Shown in pieces: positions 15,771 to 24,957 of a DNA stretch of 64,000 nt; the first letter of the stretch is position 1; each line of letters starts with the position of its first letter. Source of the DNA: Bacteroidales bacterium (GTDB lineage Bacteria > Bacteroidota > Bacteroidia > Bacteroidales > P3); the NCBI GenBank assembly GCA_017962445.1, contig JAGCVI010000023.1:1-64000 (forward strand), given 5' to 3'. The notes under the pieces were generated by a model. The model searched no databases, was not told the DNA's origin, and saw nothing but the letters and a program-made list of their open reading frames with translations. The position numbers and the translations under genes are program-made.

Positions 15771-17096
15771 ATGTTGCTGATACATATTCCACGACTGACA
15801 AACAGGGTAGGGTATACTCTCAATGTTCTGTTCCGATATCTCCTCAAGGTTGACTTCGAGATAACCACAGATACTGAAATCTTTGAGAATCATGATGGTC
15901 CCAAGCTCTGTTACGGGCGCCGCAAAATTGGCGACTGTATTTTTGTTTCGTCCGTCGACTTGCTCTTCCAGACCACTATTGAAGAACAAAACGTTCGTTT
16001 CACTCGTTTCAATGACATGGCGGCGTTGATTCCTACATACAATTCTGATGCAGACATTCCGTTCGACATATTTGCCGCCTCGTTCTACTGCCTCTCTCGG
16101 TATGAAGAATATCTGCCGCATCTTACGGACTCTCATGGTCGTTTCCCGGCATCTGAAAGCATAGCCTTCAAGAATGGTTTTCTCTCTTCTGCCGTAGTTG
16201 ATCGCTGGGCTCTTCTGCTGGTTGACACTATTCGTTCTCGCTATCGGGACTTTATCTTCCCGATGCGCACTTTCGACTATGAGGACACTTTCGATATTGA
16301 CAGTGCCTATTGCTATAAACATAAAGGATTGATTCGCAGTGTTGGAGGTTTCGGACGTGATTTGTTCTCGTCTACACAGCGCGGCGAAATAAAACATCGT
16401 CTCAAAGTGCTTCTCCGCAGGGAACCAGACCCCTTTGATGTTTTTGACTATATCCTTGATGTTCACTATAAATATCCGGCCATAAGGTTGAAATTCTTTC
16501 CGTTGATGGGAGACTACAATGTTAACGACAAGTCAATATCCTATCAGAACCGTGAGTTTCGTCAGCTTTTACAACATCTTGGTGACTACGCAAAAATAGG
16601 AATACACTCCTCGTATGCATCTCATGACGACCATTCCAAAATAGCCGTCGAACGTGATAGGCTCTCGTCTTTACTTCACCGTGAAATAACACGCAACCGC
16701 AATCATTTTCTGAGACTTACAATTCCTGCCTCGTATAATGCCTTGATTTATTATGGCATATTGCATGACTACACTATGGGCTATGCCGATGAGCCTGGCT
16801 TTAGAGCCGGCACCGGCAATCCATACCCGTTCTTTGACATTGAAAGCGACTGCGAGACATCTCTGATAATCCATCCTTTCGTAGTGATGGATTCAACCTT
16901 GTTCTTCTATAAGCATCTTTCTGTTAAAGATGCAGAATCTGTTTATCTTCAATTGATTGACGAATCTAAGGCCGTTGGCGGTGTTTTCTCTGCGCTATGG
17001 CACAATCAGACTCTTAGCGAAAAGTTCGGATGGCAGGGATGGCGCACCTTATACGAAAAAGTGCTCCAATATGCCAATCCAACCAAAAACGAATAA
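15771..17096 (+). CDS. Polysaccharide deacetylase-like protein (NodB-like fold, Bacteroidota type)
   Basis: 441 residues, cytoplasmic by appearance. The N-terminal about 130 residues match the region that precedes deacetylase-like domains in Bacteroidota (FDIFAASFYCLSRYEEY). The C-terminal part has NodB-fold landmarks: a putative metal Asp in DYEDTFDIDSAY, KIGIHSSYAS as the HSS motif, and LTIPASYNALIYYGI. If active it would remove N-acetyl groups from a surface glycan or precursor. The neighbours ldcA, kdsC and rlpA point to envelope biogenesis. Catalytic competence and substrate are inferred only. Confidence 0.72.
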   Translation: MLLIHIPRLTNRVGYTLNVLFRYLLKVDFEITTDTEIFENHDGPKLCYGRRKIGDCIFVSSVDLLFQTTIEEQNVRFTRFNDMAALIPTYNSDADIPFDIFAASFYCLSRYEEYLPHLTDSHGRFPASESIAFKNGFLSSAVVDRWALLLVDTIRSRYRDFIFPMRTFDYEDTFDIDSAYCYKHKGLIRSVGGFGRDLFSSTQRGEIKHRLKVLLRREPDPFDVFDYILDVHYKYPAIRLKFFPLMGDYNVNDKSISYQNREFRQLLQHLGDYAKIGIHSSYASHDDHSKIAVERDRLSSLLHREITRNRNHFLRLTIPASYNALIYYGILHDYTMGYADEPGFRAGTGNPYPFFDIESDCETSLIIHPFVVMDSTLFFYKHLSVKDAESVYLQLIDESKAVGGVFSALWHNQTLSEKFGWQGWRTLYEKVLQYANPTKNE

Positions 17097-17120
17097 CATT
17101 TAACCCCTTAACCTGATTAC

Positions 17121-17639
17121 ATGAACTATAAATCTAAACTGCATGATATCAAAGCCTTCGTCTTCGACTTCGACGGAGTTATGACAGACGGGAGTGTGTG
17201 GATGTATGCCGACAAGGAAACCGTCCGTTGCGGTAATATCAAGGATGGTTTTGCCATCCAATATGCTGTAAAGAAGGGTTATGTCATTGCTGTTATATCG
17301 GGCGCTACTTCATTGAGTATCAACAATCGCATGGAATCACTCGGTGTTACCCAGATTTATACTGGCGCTTCAAACAAAATTGAAACGTATCGTAAGTTCT
17401 TGGAAGCTAATTCTCTGAAGGAAAGTGAGGTGCTGTGTATGGGTGACGATATTCCAGACTATGAGATTCTTGGCCATTGTGGAGTTTCCACCTGTCCAGC
17501 TGACGCAGCAGTCGAAATCAAGGAGATTGTCGACTATATTTCTCTATATGAAGGCGGAAGGGGTTGTGTCCGAGATGTTATCGAACAAGTGCTTAGATTG
17601 CAGAACAGGTGGTTCCATCCCGATGCCGTTAACTGGTAG
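17121..17639 (+). CDS. kdsC: 3-deoxy-D-manno-octulosonate 8-phosphate phosphatase
   Basis: 172 residues, a cap-less HAD phosphatase of normal KdsC length. The nucleophile motif DFDGVMTDG contains Asp16 and Asp18; later HAD motifs are AVISGATS and MGDDIPDYE. Family-specific residues NIKDGFAIQYAVKKG and the basic C-terminal loop GGRGCVRDVIEQVL are present. It dephosphorylates KDO-8-P in lipopolysaccharide core synthesis. It lies 24 bp after the deacetylase-like gene and 3 bp before rlpA. Confidence 0.93.
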   Translation: MNYKSKLHDIKAFVFDFDGVMTDGSVWMYADKETVRCGNIKDGFAIQYAVKKGYVIAVISGATSLSINNRMESLGVTQIYTGASNKIETYRKFLEANSLKESEVLCMGDDIPDYEILGHCGVSTCPADAAVEIKEIVDYISLYEGGRGCVRDVIEQVLRLQNRWFHPDAVNW

Positions 17640-17642
17640 CCT

Positions 17643-18461
17643 ATGAGATTATTTTTATATAAGATACTGTTTTTATGTGCTTTGCTGTGCAGCTTTGTTG
17701 CTCCTGTTGCGGCTCAAATCAAGGTTTCAGCAGACACACTCAAGACGTATACTATGCGGGGCACTTACTACAGCGATAGGTTTGTAGGCCGTAAAACAAG
17801 TAGTGGTGAGGTTTTTACACAGGACAAATATACTGCTGCACATAACACTTTTCGTTTTGGAACGCTTCTTCTTGTTACAAACACAAACAACAACAAACAG
17901 GTTATTGTCCGTGTCAATGACCGTTGCCCTAAAAGCAATATTGTCGACATGACACGTAAGGCGGCACGCCAAATTAATATCGGATCTCTGCATGTCCAGG
18001 TTCAGGTGCTTCCAGAGAGTTTTTATCCTTATTGGGAGGCTCAGGATCAGCTGATTGAGGTGATGTCGAATGGTGAGTTTTTGACATATGCGGCTTCCAA
18101 TCCGCCTCCGAAGGCTTCGGCATCTTCAAAACTGGCAGCCAATAATTCCGCAAATGATTCAAAAAAGACAGCTAAAACCTCTGACGACAAGAAGAATAAC
18201 CAGTCGCACGCCTCTGATGTTGTCGTCCGTCAGCTGTACGACATAGAGCTGTGCAGGTGCGCCAGCCGTAATACGGCCAAAAAACTTGTTGAGCAACTGC
18301 CAATATACTATCAAAACAGTATTGAGTATGAATCTCTTGTGGGTAATAATGAAGTGATCGTTTTTTTGCGTGTTTCAATGAAAAAGGAGAAGGCTGAAGA
18401 AGTTCTTGACGAAGTCACCGGTATGTTCCCCGATGCCAAAATTGTTAAGAGCAATTTGTAG
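17643..18461 (+). CDS. rlpA: RlpA-like septal ring/peptidoglycan protein
   Basis: 272 residues. Cleavable signal peptide (APVAAQ near residues 20-25). Residues about 36-125 form the double-psi beta-barrel: RGTYYSDRFVGRKTSSGE, TAAHNTFRFGT, VRVNDRCPKSNIVDMTRKAA, the RlpA layout with catalytic-type Asp93. A Ser/Asn/Lys-rich linker (about 155-195) leads to a C-terminal alpha/beta domain (about 197-272, LCRCASRNTAKKLVEQLP) that may be a divergent SPOR-like module. RlpA acts as a lytic transglycosylase or septal protein in some bacteria; activity here is not proven. An A/T-rich terminator follows. Confidence 0.86.
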   Translation: MRLFLYKILFLCALLCSFVAPVAAQIKVSADTLKTYTMRGTYYSDRFVGRKTSSGEVFTQDKYTAAHNTFRFGTLLLVTNTNNNKQVIVRVNDRCPKSNIVDMTRKAARQINIGSLHVQVQVLPESFYPYWEAQDQLIEVMSNGEFLTYAASNPPPKASASSKLAANNSANDSKKTAKTSDDKKNNQSHASDVVVRQLYDIELCRCASRNTAKKLVEQLPIYYQNSIEYESLVGNNEVIVFLRVSMKKEKAEEVLDEVTGMFPDAKIVKSNL

Positions 18462-18531
18462 GTTCGCCAGACTCTTTTTCCCCCGTTTTCCCATTTCCTC
18501 TACAACCTCATTTTACGGTTTTCCGCAAACT

Positions 18532-18561
18532 GCAAAAATATGCTGTTTTTGCTGTTTTTTT
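18532..18561 (+). terminator. Probable intrinsic terminator after rlpA
   Basis: GCAAAAA (18532-18538) pairs with TTTTTGC (18546-18552), followed by TG and seven T (18555-18561). The stem is A/T-rich, so strength is moderate. The gap 18462-18783 (322 bp) otherwise holds only the T9SS promoter. Confidence 0.55.
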
Positions 18562-18654
18562 CTCGTTTTTGGTCATCTTCGGATTATTTTATAAGTTTTA
18601 ACTGAAAATCAGTAACTTGATATATTTTATTATATTTTTTTTAAAAAAAAAGTG

Positions 18655-18683
18655 TTGGAATAGATATTTCTTGTTATCTTTGC
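18655..18683 (+). promoter_or_regulatory. Promoter of the T9SS operon
   Basis: TATCTTTGC at 18675-18683 is a perfect -7 box; a TTG at 18655-18657 lies 17 bp upstream as a near -33 element. The start site would be about 18689, leaving a leader of roughly 95 nt before porP with no hairpin that I recognise. Confidence 0.7.
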
Positions 18684-18783
18684 AAGTCAAAAAGTACTTT
18701 GTCTTGACATGTTCAAGCAAAGGCTATTTTGATACAATGTATTGTAAATAAAATTGTTATATTATATTAACTACTAAATCGAC

Positions 18784-19800
18784 ATGAAAATCGAAATCAA
18801 AAAAAACATATCAATTTTGCTTTTGATATTGGGATTTTCATGTGTTGGTCATGCTCAACAGGAGATTCAATTCACTCAGTACATGTTTAACCGTTTGGCA
18901 GTAAACCCAGGCTACGCAGGTAGCTCGGGTTCCATGTGCGGTTCTCTCATGTATCGTGGTCAGTGGCTAGGACTTCGGCTGGATGCACCAACACCTGGCG
19001 CTGAAGCTGGCTCATTACCGACTAACTATCTCTTCTCTTTCGACTCGCCTGTCAAGATTCTTCACGGCGGTCTTGGACTCACTCTCTTCGCCGACAAAAT
19101 TGGCTACAACTCTACTGTAAGCGGCTCTGTTGACTATGCTTTCCGTATCTATTGGGGTCCGGGAAACCTGTCGGCAGGTATTGAGGGCAATTTCTACAGC
19201 ATCTCTCGCGCTGGAGGCCTGCTCGGCCCCGACGACCTCCCTGGTGATCCTACCCAGATTCCAGGTTCATCTACCGACCCCTCAATTAACAACGAGGAGA
19301 AAAGTGATTTCTTGATCGATGCCTCTCTCGGTGTCTACTATCAAGTGCCTGGCTCATACTACTTGGGTATAGCCCTTAAGAATTTCCTCGGCGCGCATAG
19401 CGACGAACTCAATTTCTCTACCAGCCGTATTCTGAATCTCCTCGGCGGTTATGAGTTCGTTATTCCGTCCAACCCTTCGTTCAGACTGAAACCGTCTATG
19501 CTTATCCGTACAGCTGATTTCTCCATCTTCCAGATCGATGCCTCCTGCCTGCTCGAATATCAGAACCTTTTCTGGGGCGGTGTGAGTTACCGATTCCAAG
19601 ATGCTGTCTCTCTGCTGGCGGGCCTCAACTACAACAAGATGAAAATCGGTATCGCTTACGATTTGACAACAAGCAAACTCGGTGTGTTTAAGTCCGGATT
19701 CAGTTTCGGTTCTCTCGAGGCTTATCTGCGCTACTGCTTCCGCATCGTGATTCCTCCGAAGCTTCCGTCAAGCTACCAGAACACCCGTTACCTTCTCTAA
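18784..19800 (+). CDS. porP: PorP/SprF-family type IX secretion outer-membrane protein
   Basis: 338 residues. Signal peptide ending at SCVGHAQQ. The mature start QEIQFTQYMFNRLAVNPGYAGS is the hallmark of PorP/SprF proteins, followed by alternating amphipathic strands of an outer-membrane barrel (KILHGGLGLTLFADKIGYNS and a C-terminal aromatic strand). It belongs with the PorK/PorN ring of the T9SS. It is first in the operon, 108 bp ahead of gldK, the same order as in other Bacteroidales. Confidence 0.93.
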   Translation: MKIEIKKNISILLLILGFSCVGHAQQEIQFTQYMFNRLAVNPGYAGSSGSMCGSLMYRGQWLGLRLDAPTPGAEAGSLPTNYLFSFDSPVKILHGGLGLTLFADKIGYNSTVSGSVDYAFRIYWGPGNLSAGIEGNFYSISRAGGLLGPDDLPGDPTQIPGSSTDPSINNEEKSDFLIDASLGVYYQVPGSYYLGIALKNFLGAHSDELNFSTSRILNLLGGYEFVIPSNPSFRLKPSMLIRTADFSIFQIDASCLLEYQNLFWGGVSYRFQDAVSLLAGLNYNKMKIGIAYDLTTSKLGVFKSGFSFGSLEAYLRYCFRIVIPPKLPSSYQNTRYLL

Positions 19801-19908
19801 TTTTTTGTCAAAACGAAACCTTTGTGCCTAATTTACGTAAAAGACTGAAAAAATAGTAATATCTGCATATCGCATAATATAAATAAGGAAATTAAAATCA
19901 TTAGTTAT

Positions 19909-21270
19909 ATGAAAAAGCTGTTTTTCTTACTCGCAGGAGTAGTTTTACTGTGGAGCTGCGGCTCTTCCGAAAAAGGTGAGCTCGTCGGCGTTCAGGACCG
20001 CCCCATCTTCGAGGACATCGACCTTAAGGGTATGGTCTTTATCAACCAGGGCAACTTCAGCATGGGCGCTGGTACTCAGAATGCCACTTACGGCACTCCT
20101 CCTCAGCCCCGCACCATGCAGGTGGGTTCCTACTTCATGGATGAGACTGAAATTACAAACAACGAGTATCGTCAGTTTGTCAATTGGGTTATCGACTCTA
20201 TCGCCCGCCGTATGCTTGGCGAGGCTGGTATCGATGGCTACCTGATTGAGGAAGACGAATATGGTGAACCTCTCGAACCGGCTATCCTCAACAAGAAAGA
20301 GAAAATCCGTTGGGATGAGCAGGAAACCCGCGAGGCTCTCGAAGACCTTTACCTGCCGGAGAAAGACCGCTTCTATCGCCGTCGCACCATCGATCCTGCC
20401 AAGCTCAACTATGAGTACTACTGGATCGACTATGCTGAGGCTGCAAAGAAGGAAAGCAACACCTCTGTCAAGGATGAGTACAAGGGCACTATGTTTGCTC
20501 CGCGTCCCAAAGGACTCAACAACCGCTCTTCTCTTATCAAACGTGAGGTCGTCAATATCTATCCCGACACTCTTTGCTGGGTCCACGACTATACCTATAG
20601 CATGAACGAGGATTTCACTCGCCAGTACTTCACCTCTCCGGCTTACGACAACTATCCTGTTGTTGGTATCAGCTGGGTTCAGGCCAAGGCTTTCTGCGTC
20701 TGGCGTTCCAACTACCTCAACCGTTATCTCGAATCCATCGACTACACCCAGATGAACGACTTCCGTCTGCCCACCGAGGCTGAATGGGAATTCGCAGCCC
20801 GTGGTGGTATCGCTGGAGAGTCCTATCCTTGGGGCGGTCCTTATGTCCGCAACCCGAACGGATGCTTCCTTGCTAACTATGAGCCTCTCAAGGGCGCCTA
20901 CGACGATGATGGTGGCGTGAAGACTCTTATGGTTGGCCACTATGCTCCCAACGACTACGGTCTGTATGATATGGCCGGCAACGTCTCTGAGTGGTGTCTC
21001 GACGCTTACAATCCTTCAACTTATATTGTTGCCAACGCTCTGTCGCCGTACTACAACTATAATGCAGGTGACGATGCTTCCCCAGCCATGAAGATGAAGG
21101 TTATCCGTGGTGGTTCCTGGAAAGACCAGAAATACTTTATCCAGGTCCAGACTCGCACCTACGAGTATCAGGATACCGCCAAGTCGTATATCGGCTTCCG
21201 CTGCGTACAGCCTTATCTCGGCCGCGTCAAGGGTGACAACCTCAAATCTGCTTCCAACGTGGCAAAATAA
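19909..21270 (+). CDS. gldK: Type IX secretion lipoprotein GldK/PorK
   Basis: 453 residues. Lipoprotein signal with lipobox LWSC (Cys17). The body is a formylglycine-generating-enzyme-like (SUMF1) domain: GNFSMGAG, DETEITNNEYRQFV, VGISWVQAKAFCVWR, LPTEAEWEFAARGG, NEW-type DMAGNVSEWCLDAY and IRGGSWKD. In GldK/PorK the fold is structural, forming the periplasmic ring with GldN on the outer membrane. Insert regions between about residues 90 and 190 distinguish it from plain SUMF1 enzymes. Confidence 0.95.
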   Translation: MKKLFFLLAGVVLLWSCGSSEKGELVGVQDRPIFEDIDLKGMVFINQGNFSMGAGTQNATYGTPPQPRTMQVGSYFMDETEITNNEYRQFVNWVIDSIARRMLGEAGIDGYLIEEDEYGEPLEPAILNKKEKIRWDEQETREALEDLYLPEKDRFYRRRTIDPAKLNYEYYWIDYAEAAKKESNTSVKDEYKGTMFAPRPKGLNNRSSLIKREVVNIYPDTLCWVHDYTYSMNEDFTRQYFTSPAYDNYPVVGISWVQAKAFCVWRSNYLNRYLESIDYTQMNDFRLPTEAEWEFAARGGIAGESYPWGGPYVRNPNGCFLANYEPLKGAYDDDGGVKTLMVGHYAPNDYGLYDMAGNVSEWCLDAYNPSTYIVANALSPYYNYNAGDDASPAMKMKVIRGGSWKDQKYFIQVQTRTYEYQDTAKSYIGFRCVQPYLGRVKGDNLKSASNVAK

Positions 21271-21341
21271 TGCAAACTGTTTTGCAATATAAATATCGAA
21301 TAACATTAAAAAATAAGTAAACACATAAAAACTTAAAAGTT

Positions 21342-22232
21342 ATGAGTAAATTAGACAACTTTGTTCGGAGTAAGGGTTACAAAAACTTCATGAGCAAACT
21401 GTATGGATGGGGCGCATCGGCCGTTATTATCGGAGCTCTGTTCAAAATCAACCACTGGCCCGGCGCTGTTCCTATGCTGATTGTCGGTATGGGTACCGAG
21501 TCACTCATTTTCTTCCTCTCAGCCTTTGAACCCCTTCACATCGAGTGGGATTGGAGTTTGGTATATCCGGAACTTGCTGGTATGAAAGGTGATGATACAT
21601 CTGAAATACTTGGCAAACCCACTTCGGTTACAGAAGAACTCGACAAGATGCTCGCCGATGCCAAGATTGGCCCGGATTTGGTTGAACGACTAGGTCATGG
21701 AATGGAAAATCTTGCCAATTCTGCCAACTCGTTGAACAATATGACCACCGCTGTGGCCGCTACCGACAAATTTGTCACCAATATGGATGTTGCCGCTGAG
21801 GCTGTCAACGACCTCTCGGCTGCTTATAAACGCACTACTGAATCTATCAACCACGACTTTGAGCTCTCTTCAACTTACTCCGAGAGCCTCAAGGGTGCTA
21901 CCACTGCTGTCTCCAACCTTTCTGCTATCTATCAGGAAACGGCTCAGACTCTCCGCGCTGGCGACACCTCGTATGTCGACGAACTCAAAAAGATGGCCTC
22001 CAGCCTATCTTCTATCAACGCCATGTACGAAATACAGATGCAGAATTCTTCCTCGCAGCTTGAGGCAACCAAGGAGGTCCAGGAAAGAATGCAGACCATG
22101 GTCGCAAACTTCGCAGAATCTGCAGAAGGCGTGTTGAAGTACAAAGAACAGGTCGACGCCCTCACCAGAAAGGTCGCCGAACTCAACAATGTCTACGGCA
22201 ACATGCTTGCCGCCATGCAGACTCGCGTCTAA
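21342..22232 (+). CDS. gldL: Type IX secretion inner-membrane motor protein GldL/PorL
   Basis: 296 residues. Two N-terminal membrane helices (around residues 20-38 and 45-65: WGASAVIIGALFKI and MLIVGMGTESLIFFLSAF, with a charged Glu/His-containing stretch) are followed by a long, mostly helical cytoplasmic tail. The FKINHWPGA turn is typical of the family. With GldM it forms the proton-driven rotary motor of the T9SS. It lies 71 bp after gldK and 72 bp before gldM. Confidence 0.94.
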   Translation: MSKLDNFVRSKGYKNFMSKLYGWGASAVIIGALFKINHWPGAVPMLIVGMGTESLIFFLSAFEPLHIEWDWSLVYPELAGMKGDDTSEILGKPTSVTEELDKMLADAKIGPDLVERLGHGMENLANSANSLNNMTTAVAATDKFVTNMDVAAEAVNDLSAAYKRTTESINHDFELSSTYSESLKGATTAVSNLSAIYQETAQTLRAGDTSYVDELKKMASSLSSINAMYEIQMQNSSSQLEATKEVQERMQTMVANFAESAEGVLKYKEQVDALTRKVAELNNVYGNMLAAMQTRV

Positions 22233-22304
22233 TGTTCACGCGACACTGTATTTCAGTGTAATTAGGTAGTTCAACTTATGGTAGAATTAAAAACACGATA
22301 GAAT

Positions 22305-23942
22305 ATGGGTGCTACAAATTGCCCGGAGACCCCGAGGCAAAAGATGATTGCAATGATGTACCTTGTCTACACCGCTCTGCTGGCACTTAACGTTTCGGTT
22401 GAGATCTTGAACGGTTTCGTGACGGTCGGCGACGCCATGGACAAGTCAAATACAAATATAGAAAAACAGTTGGTTGATGTTTATGACCAGTTTGATCAGG
22501 CCAAGAAAAACGACCCTGAAAAGGTTGATGCTCTTTGGAACGTGGCTCAGCAGGTCAGGACTTACTCCGACCAACTTAAAAACTTTCTTGACAGCTCTCG
22601 CTATGAATTCCTTTGCCAACTGCAGACTGAAGCAGTGATTGATGACCATAACGGCAACAAGGAAAAAATAATCCTCGATAATGTCGAAAATGCCAAGAAA
22701 GCTCTCGATATGGGAGGCCTTGAGATTATCGGCAAAAAAGACAACACTGATGTCGGTACTCACTTCTTCTATGGCTCAAGCGACAACCCCAACGGTCGTG
22801 CCATAGAAATCAAGAACAAGATTATCGAATACAAGGAGAACATCACAAAACTCTTTGCTGACAACAACATACCTGACAGCGTCAACTTCGGTATGAATGT
22901 TGAAAGTGAGTTCTACAGCTCTCATGCAGGACGTATGGTCTCGTGGGAGGAATATAACTTCGACGGTGCCATCGCCATTGCCAACATGGTGTGCCTCTCC
23001 CGTATGAAATCGGAACTTATGAATGCCGAATACGATGCCGTTACCAAGCTTATGAATATGATTGGTAAGGAAGACTTCAAGTTCGACCAGGTCGCAGCTA
23101 TCTGCCGTCCCAAGTCGAGCTATGTTGTCCAGGGTGGCAAGTATGAGATGAAGGTTAACGTTGGTGCTTACGACTCTAAGCGTGTGTTCCGTGCAGAAAT
23201 CAACGGCCAGAGCTTCGAGAGCGGTCCTGACGGCTCCATTACCTATACTGTCGGTGCTGGTGGTGTCGGCGAGAGAAAAGTCAAAGGTACCATCTACATG
23301 GTCAAGGACGGTAAGGAGGAAGAATATCCGTTCGAAGAGAGCTACTATGTCGCTCCGCCTCCAGTTGCCGTTGCAGAGTTGACCAAGATGAATGTTGTTT
23401 ATTCTGGTATCGACAACCCGATTTCCATTGCAGTTCCGGGTGTCGACAACAAGGATGTGAGTGCTAGCATTTCCAGCGGCGGAGCCACTCTTGTTTCGCA
23501 AGGAGGCGGCAACTATATCATCAAGCCCTCTAAGCTCGGCAAACTCACCATCAGTGTCAGTGCCAAGATTGATGGCGTTACAAAGAATATCGGTACCAAG
23601 GAAATTCGTGTGAAACGTATTCCTAAACCGTCGCTGCGTATGGGTAACTTCAAGACTGGTGACCAGGTCTCCAAGGCTGAAGTCACTGCCAATCCCGTGC
23701 TCCGTGCAGCTATGGAGGATTTCGATTTCCAGATTCCTGCTCCGAAAATCAATTCGTTCGTGTTCAATGTGCAGGGCTCCGGTGCTCTTGATATCAACGG
23801 TACAGGCAACCGTCTGACTGCTGATATGCTTAACCGCATCAACAATGCCCGTCGTGGTCAGAAGATTTACATCACGGATGTCACTGTCAAGACTCCTGAC
23901 GGCCAGACCCACACATTGGACTGCACCCTTCGTCTGAAATAA
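22305..23942 (+). CDS. gldM: Type IX secretion motor protein GldM/PorM
   Basis: 545 residues. Begins MGATNCPETPRQKMIAMMYLVYTALLALNVSVEIL: a short cytoplasmic start, then the single membrane helix, as in all GldM. The periplasmic part has an N-terminal helical domain (to about residue 225) and beta-rich domains containing YVVQGGKYEMKVNVGAYDSK and NPISIAVPGV. It spans the periplasm to couple the GldL motor to the GldK/GldN ring. The gldN gene starts 19 bp after its stop. Confidence 0.95.
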   Translation: MGATNCPETPRQKMIAMMYLVYTALLALNVSVEILNGFVTVGDAMDKSNTNIEKQLVDVYDQFDQAKKNDPEKVDALWNVAQQVRTYSDQLKNFLDSSRYEFLCQLQTEAVIDDHNGNKEKIILDNVENAKKALDMGGLEIIGKKDNTDVGTHFFYGSSDNPNGRAIEIKNKIIEYKENITKLFADNNIPDSVNFGMNVESEFYSSHAGRMVSWEEYNFDGAIAIANMVCLSRMKSELMNAEYDAVTKLMNMIGKEDFKFDQVAAICRPKSSYVVQGGKYEMKVNVGAYDSKRVFRAEINGQSFESGPDGSITYTVGAGGVGERKVKGTIYMVKDGKEEEYPFEESYYVAPPPVAVAELTKMNVVYSGIDNPISIAVPGVDNKDVSASISSGGATLVSQGGGNYIIKPSKLGKLTISVSAKIDGVTKNIGTKEIRVKRIPKPSLRMGNFKTGDQVSKAEVTANPVLRAAMEDFDFQIPAPKINSFVFNVQGSGALDINGTGNRLTADMLNRINNARRGQKIYITDVTVKTPDGQTHTLDCTLRLK

Positions 23943-23961
23943 CTTATAAATAAAACATACA

Positions 23962-24846
23962 ATGAAGAAATTATTGTTTTGCTTAGGACTCTTCCTCTTC
24001 ATGGCTGGCGGTTTCACCGCAAACGCACAGAGCATCATCGATGCTGAAGAGGATCATAATTTCAACGATTTCTACAAGCGTGACCAGGCAAAAGGCCGCG
24101 ACGCTATGCCATATGCATTCCTTCGTGAAGCTGATGTCGTTTGGGAACATGCTATTTGGAGAAAAATCGATTTCCGTGAGAAATTCAACCAGTTCTTCTA
24201 TTTCCCGACCGATCCTTCTAAGAACACTCAGAACCGTGTAAGTTTGACTACGGCAATTCTGGATGCTCTCAAGAATGGTGACATCGAGGCTTACAAGGAG
24301 GACGACCTGAAAACTCCCACGACATTCCAGGAAATTATGGCTCCTATCTGCCGTGAAAGTGTCATGCATATCAGTGAATATGATGAGTATGGCGATGAAA
24401 TGGAAGGTCGCGATACCGTCATCAAGACTGAGTTCCAGAATGAAGAGGTCTATTCTGCAAGAATCAAGGAGTACTGGTATATAGACAAACAGGATACCCG
24501 TCAGAAAGTTCGTATCACCGCTCTTGCACTTGTGTACAACGACTGCAAGTTCCGCGATGGTGAACGTACTTGTCAGGATGTTGACCTGTTCTGGATTCCG
24601 ATGGACGACATGCGTGTCCGCAACGCTTTGGTCAAGGTTTTGGCCTATGACGAGCGCAATTCACACGCTGAGCGCACCTACGATGATATCTTCATTCAGC
24701 GTTATTTCGACAGTTTCTGCTATCGTCAGAGCAATGTCATGAATCGTCCCATCTCTGCCTACCTCACTGGTACCGATGCCATCCTTGAGTCGCAGGCTAT
24801 TGAGAGCGAGATCTTCAACATTGAGTCTGATATGTGGGAATACTAA
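23962..24846 (+). CDS. gldN: Type IX secretion ring protein GldN/PorN
   Basis: 294 residues with a signal peptide ending near TANAQS. The conserved core is present: ADVVWEHAIWRKIDFREKFN then QFFYFPT, KEYWYIDKQDTRQKVRI and VDLFWIPMDDMR. It forms the periplasmic ring with the GldK lipoprotein. A complete paralogue follows after 111 bp, but a strong terminator separates them, so this gene ends the main operon transcript. Confidence 0.95.
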   Translation: MKKLLFCLGLFLFMAGGFTANAQSIIDAEEDHNFNDFYKRDQAKGRDAMPYAFLREADVVWEHAIWRKIDFREKFNQFFYFPTDPSKNTQNRVSLTTAILDALKNGDIEAYKEDDLKTPTTFQEIMAPICRESVMHISEYDEYGDEMEGRDTVIKTEFQNEEVYSARIKEYWYIDKQDTRQKVRITALALVYNDCKFRDGERTCQDVDLFWIPMDDMRVRNALVKVLAYDERNSHAERTYDDIFIQRYFDSFCYRQSNVMNRPISAYLTGTDAILESQAIESEIFNIESDMWEY

Positions 24847-24914
24847 TGAATTTGACTGTTTAAAGTTGAAATCCTTGTGTTTCGACTGGCGACAATTTAA
24901 ATCATAGAACTATT

Positions 24915-24953
24915 GAGAGTTAAGAATTGTTGCGATTCTTAACTCTCTTTTTT
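24915..24953 (+). terminator. Intrinsic terminator between the two gldN genes, abutting the second start codon
   Basis: A perfect 13-bp stem: GAGAGTTAAGAAT (24915-24927) with ATTCTTAACTCTC (24935-24947), loop TGTTGCG, then six T (24948-24953). The ATG of the second gldN is at 24958, only 4 bases after the U-tract, leaving no room for a promoter in between. Confidence 0.9.
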
Positions 24954-24957
24954 AGTG

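Noticed and set aside
22776-24038. Open frame on the minus strand across gldM (about 420 codons)
   Set aside because: Shadow of gldM, which has the full GldM N-terminal signature and operon context.
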